DNA of 64,000 nucleotides from Pohlia nutans (lineage: Eukaryota; Streptophyta; Bryopsida; Bryales; Mniaceae), in assembly GCA_022496805.1 (NCBI GenBank), contig CM040090.1:10782001-10846000 (forward strand), written 5' to 3'. This document shows, piece after piece, positions 22,310-34,144 of this stretch. The position numbers and the translations under genes are program-made. The notes under the pieces were generated by a model, which was not told the DNA's origin, ran no database searches, and saw only the letters and a program-made list of their open reading frames with translations. The first letter of the stretch is position 1. The number at the start of each line of letters is the position of its first letter.

Positions 22310-23002
22310 ATTTTTTGGCAATTTTCTGAGTGATTAGGATGTGACCTTGTGTGAATTTCAAAAGTATAATAGGTGTTAGCCAAATAAAGGAGCTCACATG
22401 CATCCTATGTAGTCCTTGGACAAAGATAGAGGAATAAATATTTGTTAGGAGAAATTTAAATATGTGAGACCAGCTTGTACCCCTCCTCTAGGGGCCTACA
22501 TGAGGGTTCAGATTTTTCTGTAATGGAGTTGAGCAATCAAAAATTAAAAACTTCAGAAAAAATTATAGGATAAAATTCAAAAATTCTTAATTTACTCATA
22601 CATAATCCAAATAACACATATTTTACTACGTCGGAATCCTCTCCAAAATGGGAACAAGATTTACAATGCTTTTTGTTATTTCAGAGTAATAATAAACATA
22701 ATCAGCAGCTGAAAGCCAGTCAGAGGAATCCACCAGTGGAAAGTGGAAATTAAAGTGGAAAACCAGCCGAGGAAAGAAGATGGGAAGTGAGGGGAAAGCT
22801 AGAGGGAGGTATATACTACACGACTAAGAAACTAAAAATACAAGTGAGAAGAAAAATATATAGAGAAGAATGTAGCAGTGAAAGCAGTACTGAAAGCAGT
22901 GCAATGGAACATTTGATGCGAATGTGGAACCCCTAACTTTGTCAGATGACCTTGACAGAGTGCTAGAATATCCAGTTGACTGCAAGGTCCAATATAGAAA
23001 AC
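22310..23002. other. Intergenic DNA before the hAT element
   Basis: A purine-rich stretch (about 22700-22900) and otherwise AT-rich sequence. No gene recognised. Confidence 0.3.
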
Positions 23003-23010
23003 ACTAATAG

Positions 23011-24075
23011 CAGTGGTGATTTTTCACAAGGTCCCTAGCATGTCCAGGGACATGTTCAGAAAAAAAAAACATTTCCAGTGGACGGGTTCTAAAAAAATGA
23101 ACCGGTTTTTGGACGGGTTAGATTCACTTTGGACGGGTTCTAAATTTTATTTTATTTTTATGTAAAATTTCCCAAAAAAATAAATGGTGCAAATATCAAT
23201 TACATTATGTCATATATGACATGTGAATGTAAGCATAATGGAGTTAAACCACTAATACCTAATCAAAATACCAATCTTCAAGAGCTCGATTCACCTGCAC
23301 ACAATGATTCATCAACTACAATATTTAGAACCTTTGTAACACAATGTCAAAGATTATAATTGAAGGTACACTTAGAAATTGAATAATTAATATTTTATTT
23401 AAGCATGTTCAAAATTTTATTAAAAAAAAGAACTTACCCTTCAAACAAGTGGATGAATTCTCCTATCCTTCATGTTTCTCCAAACAAGCATCACTGCATT
23501 CCAATTGATGTTTTCAACTAGAATATTTGCACATGAAATGCGCATCAAAGCATCTAAAGTCTCTAACTTCAAGCTAGTACGTAGATGACTTTTGATGAGG
23601 TTTTGTTTAGAAAAACCCCTCTCACATATTGCAGTGTTCACAGGAATGACCATAACTCTCCTCCACAAGTTACTCAAACCAGGCCAATTGATAGACCACT
23701 CTGGAGTGGTACTTGCAAACTCCCAAGCTTCAAGTAAAGACTTGTTTGGGATCATTTCCCTCGTGGTTTCCACCATCTTCAAGCACTCACCTCGACACCG
23801 ATCTTGTTCTTCTTCAGAACTCTGGAATTTCACAAACAACCTCTCCAACTTTTTTTTTTTTTTTTTAATTTTTAATTTTTAATTTTTCTAAACATTACGG
23901 GACGGGTATTTTCAATTTGCAACCGGTTTTGGGACAGGTTGTTTTTTTTTCAACCTTTCCATGGACGGGTTGATTTTAAAATCACCGGTTTTGGGACGGG
24001 TTGCAATTTTTTTTGCCTTTCAATTCAAGGTTTTTGGACGTGGACGGGCTAGAACTTTGTGAAAAATCAGCCCTG
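23011..24075 (-). mobile_element. hAT-superfamily DNA transposon, internally deleted
   Basis: It begins CAGTGGTGATTTTTCACAA and ends with the near-inverse TTGTGAAAAATCAGCCCTG. Both sides carry the 8-bp duplication ACTAATAG (23003-23010 and 24076-24083), the hallmark of hAT insertion. Subterminal regions repeat a GGACGGGTT motif many times in both orientations, as expected for transposase-binding sites. Only the C-terminal part of a transposase remains inside. Confidence 0.88.
23441..23848 (-). pseudogene. hAT transposase C-terminal (dimerisation) fragment
   Basis: The minus strand is open for about 135 codons and contains WPGLSNLWRRVMVIPVNTAI, then CERGFSKQNLIKSHLRTSL and KLETLDALMRIS. This is the conserved hATC dimerisation region of ZNF862-like or plant hAT transposases. 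The DDE core and BED finger are missing within the 1065-bp element, so it cannot move itself. It lacks a proper start codon; the open frame begins near a poly-T tract (23852-23866 on the + strand). Confidence 0.82.
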
Positions 24076-24129
24076 ACTAATAGTATCATTCTGCCCTAAC
24101 TCTAGTCTGAGTGCCCTAGAACCAGGGGG

Positions 24130-25440
24130 ACGCAGCGCCTCGACGGCGTCCCCGCTCGACTCACCGCCTCTTCCCTCACTCCCCTCAATCCTGCAGTGCC
24201 CTACTGACACCAGCTCGATCTAAGTTCACTCTGCCCTTGCCTTCATAAGCACGGACCTCTCATCTTGCTTTTGCACTGTACTCACTTAACTTTCTCCGAT
24301 CCCAGATGCACAAGTGAACTCACTGTTCAGCCAGATCTAGCTGCCAGCTTTTCACTCCTGGCTCGAGCTAGCACTTCGATCAGCTGCGTCTGATCAATCG
24401 ATCGATCCCAGGTACGTACTCGATCTCACTTTCTGCATGTTGCTTGCTTCCATGACCAGTCAGTGCAAATTCAGTCGATATCCACAAGGAGAAATAAAGA
24501 CATTCGCACATGGGATCTCATTTGGGAAGTGGGACAAAATTCTCTTTATTGTAACTTTCTTGGAATGATTGTAGTGTATTTTGATTGTGACTGGGAAAGT
24601 TATGATTGTGGGAAATTTGTCCACTTGTCCCACACGAGAATTGGTTTTGATCTCCATGTGATCGATCGCCTTCGTGGAGGCTAGCTACTTCGATCTGTCT
24701 GCGTTTCTATTTTGGTTTGATTAATTCTTTCATTTCGATGTACGTATCTGGTATATCATGAAATTCTAAGGTGGTAGATCTGTTACCGGCCCATTCGCGT
24801 AGTACGTACTGAGTAAGTTGGTAATCCGGTTTTTGGATGGTCCTTGACCCTTTGGGTTAATTAACTAGTAGATCAGCAACACAAAACAGCACTAGATATT
24901 TTTCAATCGATTCAGTGGGTTGAATTTCTTGTGGAGGTCATGAAGTATCTACAGTCAGTGTAGATACTGAGATCGGTAGAATCCCATCAATGGCGGCATT
25001 CTCAGTCTTGGCCTTCTCGATTGAGTAGATCGGTGTGCATATCTGGGTACTAATTCTTATCTTGGCCTGCCTTCAGGTTAATTAGTAAGTAGACAAAACA
25101 ACACTACACATATCCCTCGATCGTCACTGTTATTTTCATGAGTTAGTGAGTTGAATTTATTGTCGAGGTCAATCATGAAGCTTCTTAAGTGTAGATACTG
25201 AGATCGGTGTAATTCCATGGCGGCAGTCTGGGCCTTCTCAGTAGATCGATGTCCGTGTATGCATGTGTGGGTACTAGTTACTTTCAAATATCCAACAATC
25301 GACTGAAAATATGATATCATGCCATTCTTGTTTTTACCGACAACAGCGAATGCTTGGGCACGTTAAGCTTTTGTGTTCACAGGATTTGAAATGTAAGGAG
25401 CTAAACATCCATATATACACTATGTGCAGGCTCATCACGT
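24130..25440 (+). promoter_or_regulatory. Probable leader with 5'UTR intron of the NAR2-like gene
   Basis: A GC- and CT-rich block at about 24120-24410 looks like a transcribed leader. CCCAG|GTACGT at about 24409-24416 is a strong donor, and CTATGTGCAG| at about 25430 is a good acceptor directly before the start codon. The implied intron of about 1 kb contains a direct duplication (24857-25056 and 25078-25280). Confidence 0.45.
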
Positions 25441-26283
25441 ATGGCTCCCTCCCAACAAGTAACAGTTGCCCTCAGTTTGGTCCTCGTAGCATTCTTGGGT
25501 GCCGCAAGGTATGCCGAAGGACAGACTCTCTTAAGCAAACTGCCGAACGCCTTAACCGTGATTGCTACTCTCCCCAATGGTGGACCCATCACAGGTTTGG
25601 TTTGTCCTTACTCTTTCCAATTCATTACTGGATTCAATCTCGCTCTGGACAAAGCTGCTCAGTTACTACTAAAGTCAAAATCTGCTGATACTTCCAACTT
25701 TCACAAATCACAGCTAACTGTACATGCATTCGTTTCGCGTTTGGACCAGGCTGGAGCTTTCAAAAGAGATTGTTAGCTTTCTGATCAGTTTTGAATGTTA
25801 CGTGTTGCAGTAGTGAAGGTTATAGAAGATACCATTGTGGTGACATGGAAGGCAAACACGACAGGCGCGCCCATCACTGCAAGCAAAGTGCGAACGGAGT
25901 TGTGCTTCGCAGTGGAAAGCCAGACGGGGCGAGCATGGCGTGCGACGAAAGACGATTTGGACAAAGACAAGACGTGCGTGCATGATATTGCCACACAGAG
26001 TTACGCAGCTGCGGGAGGGTCCGTCAGCTTCCCGCTCCCGAACAACATCCCGGGGGCCAAGTACTTCGTCCGTGCTTACGCCGTGGACGTGAAGGGCACC
26101 CCGGTTGCGTATGGCCAATCCAGTCCGGACAAGACCGCCAACACTTTCACCGTCGTCCCGATCTCCGGCCGCAACGAAACCCTCAACCTCGCCGCTGCCA
26201 TCTTGTCCGTCCTGTCCGTTGTGTTGCTCTTCAGCTTCTTCGTCTTCGAAAGCATTTACGTGAAGAGAAAAAAGAACGTGTGA
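25441..26283 (+). CDS. NAR2/NRT3-like nitrate transport accessory protein
   Basis: Exons 25441-25594 and 25811-26283 join in phase to 208 aa, close to the 210 aa typical of plant NRT3.1. A signal peptide (about residues 1-28, core VALSLVLVAFLGAA) is followed by an extracytosolic domain. Within it TIVVTWKANT, RAWRATKDDLDKDKTC and KYFVRAYAVDVKGTPVAYGQ match the conserved NAR2 blocks. A single membrane helix (about 180-202) ends in a basic KRKKNV tail. In plants NAR2 binds NRT2 transporters and is needed for their placement in the plasma membrane and for high-affinity nitrate uptake. No NRT2 gene is in this window. Exon 2 is markedly GC-rich compared with its flanks. Identification rests on recognised motifs and overall layout. 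Confidence 0.9.
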
Positions 26284-26640
26284 TTCCATACGTGCAATGC
26301 ATGGACCAGATCAGACATTGACAATGCTAGCTATGTTGTATCATTGAGCTCAGATTGAGCTGTAGGATTATGAAGCAGTGCAGTGCAGCTCAGCTACCGA
26401 AAGAGTGAGTTGAGATTTCTTGATTGATTGGAGATCTCGTCTCTCAAAAGAGTCAAAAGAAATGTAGTTTAACATTGTAGGAGAGCGAAGGAGCTAGACG
26501 ATTCCATACGTAGACTACATCCGACATATACGTACAATGTACGTTGTTTCATTGAAACTTAACATGTGTATTAATCAAAGAGCTCACATTGAGCAGTAGG
26601 ATTATGAAGAAGGGCAGTGCAGCTACACACCGTTGAGTCG
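26284..26640 (+). repeat. Direct duplication in the NAR2-like 3' region
   Basis: GATTCCATACGT opens both copies (26282 and 26499). Both then carry a TTGTATCATTGA or TTGTTTCATTGA motif, a GAGCTCA(G/C)ATTGAGC motif and a TAGGATTATGAAG(C/A)AG motif with a downstream GCAGTGCAGCT. The copies span about 26282-26400 and 26499-26630. This may provide two alternative 3' ends. Confidence 0.6.
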
Positions 26641-26668
26641 TCTCATTTGCTTTAAATTTTAAAAGCTT

Positions 26669-26909
26669 GCACATTTCGTTAAAACTGAACCACATTTTGT
26701 TAAAAGTGATGTGGAAAAGTGATGGGAGTGGTGTCCTTCTCAATAAGCATAGGTCTTCAACTTTTCTGTAGTGCTCCTATTCGTGGAATATGAACTTTGT
26801 AAAAGAATTGGGAATCCATCTCTATTGAGATGGGCAACACTCCTTATCACTTTTCTAGTCTCGTAGTTTAGTTTGAACGAAATGTGATTCAGTTTCAATG
26901 CAATGTGCG
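26669..26909. mobile_element. Palindromic MITE with GCACATTTCGTTAAAA-type ends
   Basis: The outer left arm GCACATTTCGTTAAAACTGA pairs imperfectly with TCAGTTTCAATGCAATGTGC; inner arms (AAAAGTGATGGGAGTGGTGT and its inverse) pair better. The same architecture recurs at 37186-38656, where a TTAA-type element interrupts it. No coding capacity. Confidence 0.65.
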
Positions 26910-27464
26910 TTTTTGTATAATGAGCAAATCTGTCTTAATTGGAACTTTCCATCTTCTCATTGTTTTAGAAGACGTACCTAGAGGCTTAACACAGATTGAA
27001 ATCAGTGCCAGGTCTTTCACTCCAAAGTCTGAGACAAAATCATTATACTCCATGATGTATATTAGTACGTAGATAGGTTATGATGTTTTGGCACTGTTTA
27101 ACTTCACGAGTATCAGACCTGTAATGTTTTATTCAGGCAACAGTTCAGCATACATTTATTCCATTGGGGGATCATTTTGTGTCTCGGGGAAGGTCTCTCA
27201 CAAATCACAATCGCAGAGCAGTCTCATTCAAGCATACACTCGTTGTTGGGTTCAAAATAGCAAAAAAACTAGTCTATATGGTATTTGTGTGAGGCCAATG
27301 ACAATGCTTTATAAATGTCAGGGGCGTCAACCCTGAACCTCCCCGAGCCATGAAAAGACCCCTAATGCACTGTAACGGGACCCCACTGTTTGCATGCCTT
27401 TGATTGGCCCATTCACACCAAGAAGCTCCAGCGCTTTGGCGTTTGTATGGTACGGTTCACTAAC
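26910..27464. other. Intergenic DNA
   Basis: No gene recognised. A few short open frames lack coding character. Confidence 0.3.
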
Positions 27465-28257
27465 TCCTTTTGGTGAACCAACGACATTTTGGTGCACATT
27501 TGAGCACTTTCAGCATTTTGCATAAAAGCTAACTTTCAAACCAATTTGAAAATTATGTAGCAATGATTCAATGAAAAATGAGTGAACCAGCTTTTAGATT
27601 TATGTACATATTATCCAAAGTAAAATTTTAGAATGTTAAAATGATTTTATGTTGAAGATTTTGAGTATTAAAACTCCCATTTTAATAACAATTTTACAAA
27701 TTCATGATCAAACTTTGAATGTAAATATAGCTCACGTTTGATTCTATATTTAAAATTTGAAAAATAAGCAAGTTACTTCCAAAATTTCATTCTCAAGTAC
27801 ATTAAGAATACCAATCTATCAAAAAAGTTTTAAAAATATAGAAACAATTAATCCTCCCCCAAAATAACACATTTAAAAATTTGAAACTTTGATCAATTCA
27901 AAAAAATCAAAAAAATTGAAAAATATTTTCTTCACATATTTGAACGCTAGAAGAATTCATAGCTCAAAATTCCATCTACAACGCATTGTTCTCCTCTTTT
28001 AGAATTTAAACTTTTAGAGTGCATATTATGTATTGTGACAATGCACTAGTTTAGCCTTAAGTTTGTTTCATCCTCCATAAAAATATAATGCCAAATTTTT
28101 GATCATGAATTTGTATAATTTTCTATCAATTTTTGTTCTCTTTGATCGGTATGGTCAATCTTACATTCTTACCACTATTGATTTTTCAAAAATATATTTT
28201 TCTCTCTGAAATGAATATTTCAGATTCTCAAAATTTTCACAAAAATTCATAGGGAAC
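27465..28257 (+). repeat. Long inverted repeat, left arm
   Basis: It starts near CTCCTTTTGGTGAACCAACG and is matched in reverse at 32118-32697, including the ACATTTTGGTGCACATTTG segment, a CAATTTGAAAATTATGTAGC segment and a TGCACTAGTTTAGCCTTAAG or similar segment. The arms have diverged by substitutions and small gaps; the left arm is about 200 bp longer. Confidence 0.7.
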
Positions 28258-31252
28258 CCTCACAGTTTTGACTCCGGGGCAAAACTTAGGGTGGGGGGTA
28301 AAAGTGAGGGATTATTATCCCGGGGCAGTTTGTTTTTTGCCCCCATGCTGGTCAAAAGCACCATGGTTTTACCCTGGTAGAGGTTTCAGAAAGGGAGTCG
28401 AAATTTGACCCCCAATTCCCAATCTACACTTTTGGACACAATGCTAAATGGGGTAAAATATGATGCCAAACCATCAACTTTTCACTCTAGTAAAAATGTT
28501 TGGAACCCCTGTGATTCTAGTGGACCGTACTATACAAATGCCCACTTGTATTGTGTTCTTGGAATGCTGCAATGTAAATTTCGAAAATAATATGCAATTT
28601 CTTACGATATTAGACCCACCCTTGCTTCTTCCTGCTTTTGGCCAACGCATGTGCATCAGTAGAGTGCAAATTTTTTGCAACATCCAAAATGCGTTAGAGC
28701 AACTTCTTGCATATGTCACACTAAAAAATAAATTGTAGCTAGTACAAGAATACACTGTAGCTACCAAAAACTTACTTGAAGAATGAAGATTCTCTTCCGC
28801 ATTTGTGTCAAGTGACTAGTGAGAATGGACTATGACCTTTGTTTAAATGACTATATTTAGTAAAAAAAACTAGTAGCTTGATTCAAAATAGTCTAAGTTG
28901 TGTTCTTTTCAGTTAGGTTAATTTTTGTCATCTTGTGACCAAAACCACTCACAAGCATTGACACAACCTAATTATGTGTTTGATGTGGTTTCATTCCTTT
29001 TTCAAATATAGGAAGTGAAATGCAACACATTTCCTACTGGTGCTTGGTGGGTCTCTTTCCATTCCTTTGATCCGTACCTTATGGCCATGGAATATATCCA
29101 CCAGTTGCATTTTGAAATAATTCTTACTAATCAATAAGGTAGGATGTTGTAATATCGTTCATCGATCTTGAACAATTAGAATGTACATGCTCTTGGGTGT
29201 AATTGCACTAAAGTGTCATATTTTCCAATAAAAAAGTTTTTAATGTTGTAAAGCAGTTGCATTAATGATGTAATAGAACAAATAGGAAAAACACCAAAAA
29301 TATTTTAATATAATAAAATAGAATATTTTGGATTCTTTCTAAAATTTATACTATTTGGACTCTTTTTGAAATATTTTCATAATCTTTTGGAATATTTTCA
29401 TAATCTTTCAAGCATATTCCAAAAGATTGGAGGTGATAGACAACTTTCAAGCATATTCCAAAAGATTATGAAAATACCTTATGAGAACAAGTTGTCTATC
29501 ACCTCCAAAAAGAATTTTGTGCTTTGAAGTTTTTATGCATGATTTATGAACAAATTCAGTAAGGGTGTGAAGAACGTGCATGAGTTGAATGAGAAGAACA
29601 TGTGTTGTGATCAGACTTTCGAGGCTCAATTGTGCATAGTAGACTATCTTATTTTGAGAATTGTTCAACGAAGGATAGTTGCATTTTCAAGTAATCTTTC
29701 ACTTCCAAAAAGAATTTTGTGATTTGATGTATTTTTTCTCAAGTTATTCACATTCTTGTAAAGGAGTTTAACCGGTGATTAAGAGAACAAGAATTGAGAA
29801 TTCTACATATCCCACATTCATTGTTGGCACTAGTGTCCTGAATTTTGTATAAAGGACAAGACTTTACAACTCTAAATCATTAAGATCTTGCAAGTGAAGT
29901 GATCCATATTGTGGTACTAATTTGCAAAGCCCTTCTGGATGAATGACGAAAACACAATATTATGTTTTTTCAAAAAAATGAATTTAACTAATCTATAAAA
30001 ATGGCAAACGAACATGACTTTTTGAAAAATATTAAATATTCGTTTGAAGCATGACGAAGCTGCTTGGAAGGTACAGTAATGTGATTGAATCTGCTTGCAA
30101 ACCACATTGGATGCATATTCTTGCCACACTTCAAGCTTTGTTTTAATTAGTCAACCAAGTACGCAAGATATTTTTTGAAAACTTGTCATTTTAAAGGGCG
30201 TTTGATGTAAACGAACAAAAATTACCGTTATAAACTTTTAATGACCACCTTGCTCACAGATCTTTTGGAATTTTTTTTGAATATGATATCTTTATGTTAT
30301 AGGAATTGAGGAAATTATTGAGATAATAACGTATTTATTCTACAATGTCTTCTAATGTAATGTATTACATTTTGGTTCAAATATTATTTTATATTATTTT
30401 AAAAATTGTTAATATACATATAATCCTAAAATATCTTTTGACTGTGGTTAGCTTTTTGCCAGAAACTAATTTCAATGACCAATTGTAGAAAATGTTTACT
30501 GCCACATTTTGTTTGATATGTGATGTCACACTACACATTTTGAACGCCCTGTCGTAAAAAACACCCTTTCTTCATTCATGGTAGATATGTAGGTCCAAAG
30601 TTGATATCTTCTTAGAATCCAAAATATAAGGCATGAACTAAAGAGTTCTTTTCAAGTCTCTTCGAAAGAGGTACATTTTAACCGTTTAAAGTCAATGAAT
30701 TGTTTCACAACATGCTACCTTCACCCTTAAATCAGTTAAATGTCCATACTACAACTACCTGGTCAAACCGCTTCAATTCCTTACAATTTAAAATACAATA
30801 TATTTTCTAGCATTTTCCTCACATGATATATTGATAAACCAATTCAATTTGATTTTTTTTTATAATTATCTAAATGAAAATACATTTTATATGATTTTTC
30901 AAGGTTGTTTTTTTGTTAAAATCATAGTAATTACAAAAATGCTTAGAATAGTATGAATTTTTTTTAGGGAAAATGTAAGTAATAATGATGAACAACAATG
31001 TGTAGGTACCATGCAGAAATTTGATTAAAAAAACATTTCTTTTGCAATATGTAATTGTGAAATTTTAGGGTTTTAAGCTTTAAAGTGTTGTCATAAACGT
31101 AGTTTTAACGATTTTGAAGAATTGTAAATTGGACTAAAAGATTAAAGTTGGGCATAGTTCCAATAAGGGTACCCCTCTTTTTACGTGACAAGTAGGTGAA
31201 TTTTGCCTCACAACTTCCAAATTTTATTGAATTTGTTCATTTCAATAATTAT
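28258..31252. other. Interior between long inverted repeats
   Basis: No transposase or other gene recognised. At 29390-29510 an AAGCATATTCCAAAAGATT motif occurs twice as a direct repeat, and a GGAGGTGATAGACAACTT motif pairs with its inverse, making a local hairpin. The rest is AT-rich. Confidence 0.35.
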
Positions 31253-31343
31253 GAAGTGTTTAATGTCATTGAGGTGTGGATAAATTTTTATTGAATTTGT
31301 TCATTTCTAAAAATTATCCACACCTCAATGACATTAAACACTT
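31253..31343. repeat. Hairpin with 31-bp perfect arms
   Basis: GAAGTGTTTAATGTCATTGA and onward to GGATAA is matched by its exact inverse ending at 31343. A short TTATTGAATTTGTTCATTTC motif is directly repeated around the left arm. Confidence 0.6.
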
Positions 31344-32117
31344 CAATTCAAGTTCAACCTTTTAATTGAATACATTACTTTTCATAATTTTATGCTTGTT
31401 GGAATTTTTTTTTCTGAAATGAGCATTTGCGGGCATTGTAGTATTATATATAAATATATTTTACTCCTCAAAGTAATAAATTCAAGGAACACATATCTAA
31501 ATGTACTTTGTATTTGAAATTTGTACCAAAATGACATCATTTGATATTTTAAATAAATGTTTTGAATGTTTATTGGTAGTTAGGACAAACATTGATCTTT
31601 AGACATAAAATCTCTTTTAAAATCTTTAGAACTCGTCAATTTTGACATGAATTTTTTCTTAAGTACTTCATGAGTGTAGGAAATCAAAACTGCATTTGGT
31701 TGATTCATTTGTTATTTTTTTTATTGAAGAGGACATAATCAAAGTTGCTATAGGGGCTCATTTAAGAGGTAAGACGGTCTTTTGGAGTACTCCAAGTGGA
31801 ACTATGTCCAGTTAGCCCCTAAAATTTCTCATTTAGCACCATTTTTATTTGAAATTAAGAACTAGGTGAAAATCAATGTTTGACTATAAAACAACCAAAC
31901 ATAGCGTGAAGGGGGTCTTCGCATGCTTAAAGGTTAATCATGTCTTACAGTAGTGGGCAAAATTACTTCACTACAAGGAAATTGGTCACTTCTAACTACT
32001 ATTTTGAGCCATTCTAGAGTTGGTGACTGCTTTTGGGGACATAGGACAAGGATTTCCTCCATTTTAGTTTAAGAAAAGTGACCGGTGGGCGTTTGTATTT
32101 GTTGTCCCTAGAATTTG

Positions 32118-32697
32118 TGTCCCTATGAATTCTTTTGAGGATTTTGAGAATTTTAAATATTTATTTCTGCGAGAGAAAAATATTTTGTGAAATCTAAAGT
32201 GCTAGGATTGATCATACCAATGAAAGAGAACAGAAATTGATAGAAAATTAAAAATTCGGCATTATATTTTAATGGAGGATGAAACAAAGGCTAAACTAGT
32301 GCATTGTCTCAATACATTATATGCACTCTAAATTCTAAAAGAGAAGGAGAACAAAGGTTTGTGGATGGAATTTTGAGCTATGAATTCTTCAAGCGTTCAA
32401 ATATGTAAAGAAAATATTTTCCAACTTTAAAAAAAAATTGAATTATTGATTAAAGTTTCAAAAATTTTAAATGTGTTATTTTGGAGGAGCTCAAAATCTT
32501 CAACATAAAATCATTTTATCATTCAAGAATTTACTTTTGGATAATATGTATATAAATCTAAAAGCTCGTTCATTCATTTTTCATTGAATCATTGCTACAT
32601 AATTTTCAAATTGGTTTGAAAGTTAGCTTTTTATACAAAATGTTGAAAGTGCACAAATGTGCACCAAAATGTCGTTGGTTCACCAAGAGGAGTTTAA
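32118..32697 (-). repeat. Long inverted repeat, right arm
   Basis: This is the inverse partner of 27465-28257, ending GTCGTTGGTTCACCAAGAGG. The two arms enclose about 3.9 kb. The 1.45-kb foldback element begins directly at its outer edge, so that element may have inserted at or near the terminus. Confidence 0.7.
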
Positions 32698-34144
32698 CAC
32701 CCAATTCGCTAATTTTGCACTTGGCCATATAATCATGCACTTGGCCCCCAAGCGCATTAAAAAAATTGTTTGAAAAAATCTCTTAAAAACAGGGATTTTT
32801 GTCTTTTTACAATCTCTTACGCTCTAAAGAAACAATTATTTAATTTATTTCTCATCCTTATCTTTATCTTTTATTTTATATTTATCTTTTATTTTATCTT
32901 TATCTTTATCTTTATCTCATTTTTTCTTTTTTCTTGTTTTTTTTTCTTGTCTTCTTTCTTGTCTTTTTTTGTCTTCTTTCTTCTTTTCCTTCTAGTCTTC
33001 CACTACACTAAATAGGTAGATTAGTGTTAGATAATTATAAGATTTGAAAATATTATAGATTTTTACTTTTGATAAAAAAAATTACCAAAGACATTGATTC
33101 CAATACTATTGAAAGATCCCCATCTTGACCAATATAGAGGGTAAAAAAATTGGTCAACAGTAAAAACTTACAACATGTTTATGAAAATTAGTGTATCTAA
33201 CACTAATCTACTATTTAGTGTAGTCTTCCTTTTTCTTCCTTCACCTTGCCATTTTTGGAGTTTAAATGATAATTTTTTTTAAAAGAAATAAAAATCAGGG
33301 AGCAGGCTGAATCCATTACAGGCCCGGAAGTAAAAAAACGAAAATAAATTTTAAAAAAAAAAAAAAAAAAAAAAAAAGTTTTTTTTTTTTTATTTTTATT
33401 TTTTATTTTTTATTATCCGGTTTTTCCGGGCAGAGGGTTCTTTTTTTTCCCCTCTCCCCTTTATAAACCCTCCCTCATTCTCCCTCCCTCACTCTTCTTT
33501 CCTCCTCTCTCTTCTTCCTTTACATTGAGGAGAAGGAAGAAGGAAGAAAGGAAGAAGAACAAGAGAGGAAAAGGGGAGGAAGGAGAGTGTGAGGGAGGGA
33601 GAGTGAGAGAGGGTTTATATAGGGGAGAGGGGGGAGTGAGGGAAGGAGAGTGGATCAAAAAAAGAGTAGGGTCCGCGCGCGCGGACCCTCCCTGCCCGGA
33701 ATAACCGGAAAAAAAAAAAAACAAAAAAAACTTTTTTTTTTTTTTTTTTTTTTTTTATTTTTTTTTACTTCCGGGCCTGTAATGAATTCAGCCTGCTCCC
33801 TGATTTTTATTTCTTTTAAAAAAAATTATCATTTAAACTCCAAAAATGGCAAGGTGAAGAAAAAAAGGGAAGACTAGAAGAAAAAGAAGGAAGACAAGAG
33901 GAAGACAAGAAAGAAGATTTTCTTTAAAACAAGATAAAAGAAAAAGAAAAGAAAAAGATAAAGATAAAAGATAAAGATAAGGATAGAAAATAAAATAAAT
34001 AATTGTTTCTTTACAATGAAGAGATTGTAGAAAGACAAAAATCCTTGTTTTTTACAAATTTTTTCAAACAAATTTTTTTAAAGCCAAGTTTGCTCATGAA
34101 ATGAGTGCACTTGGCCAAGTGCAAAATTAGGGAATTGGGTGTTA
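32695..34144. mobile_element. Foldback DNA element, 1.45 kb
   Basis: It starts TAACACCCAATTCGCTAATT and ends with the near-inverse AATTAGGGAATTGGGTGTTA. Both arms contain a GCACTTGGCC motif, long polypyrimidine (left) or polypurine (right) tracts, a CAGGGAGCAGGCTGAAT(C/T) segment and a GGCCCGGAAG segment. The centre lies near 33520. T-rich, A-rich and CTT-rich tracts create spurious open frames. A 223-bp element is nested in the left arm. Confidence 0.75.
33002..33224. mobile_element. Nested 223-bp MITE, ACTACACTAAATAG ends
   Basis: The left end ACTACACTAAATAG and right end CTATTTAGTGTAGT are perfect inverses, and the next ATTAGTGTTAGAT segment also pairs with its inverse. It is flanked by the direct repeat CTTCC (32997-33001 and 33225-33229). 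It splits a polypyrimidine tract whose inverse in the right arm of the host element is uninterrupted. Confidence 0.75.

Noticed and set aside
22029..22403. 124-residue repeat protein on the minus strand
   Set aside because: It is produced by the 54-bp tandem repeat having a period divisible by three; no start context or splice signals support it.
32770..33015. Phe/Ile-rich membrane-like protein
   Set aside because: It is encoded by the polypyrimidine tract of the foldback element; its mirror appears on the other arm.
33461..33724. Open frames in the CTT/GAA-rich centre of the foldback
   Set aside because: Low-complexity translation of a palindrome; no codon structure.
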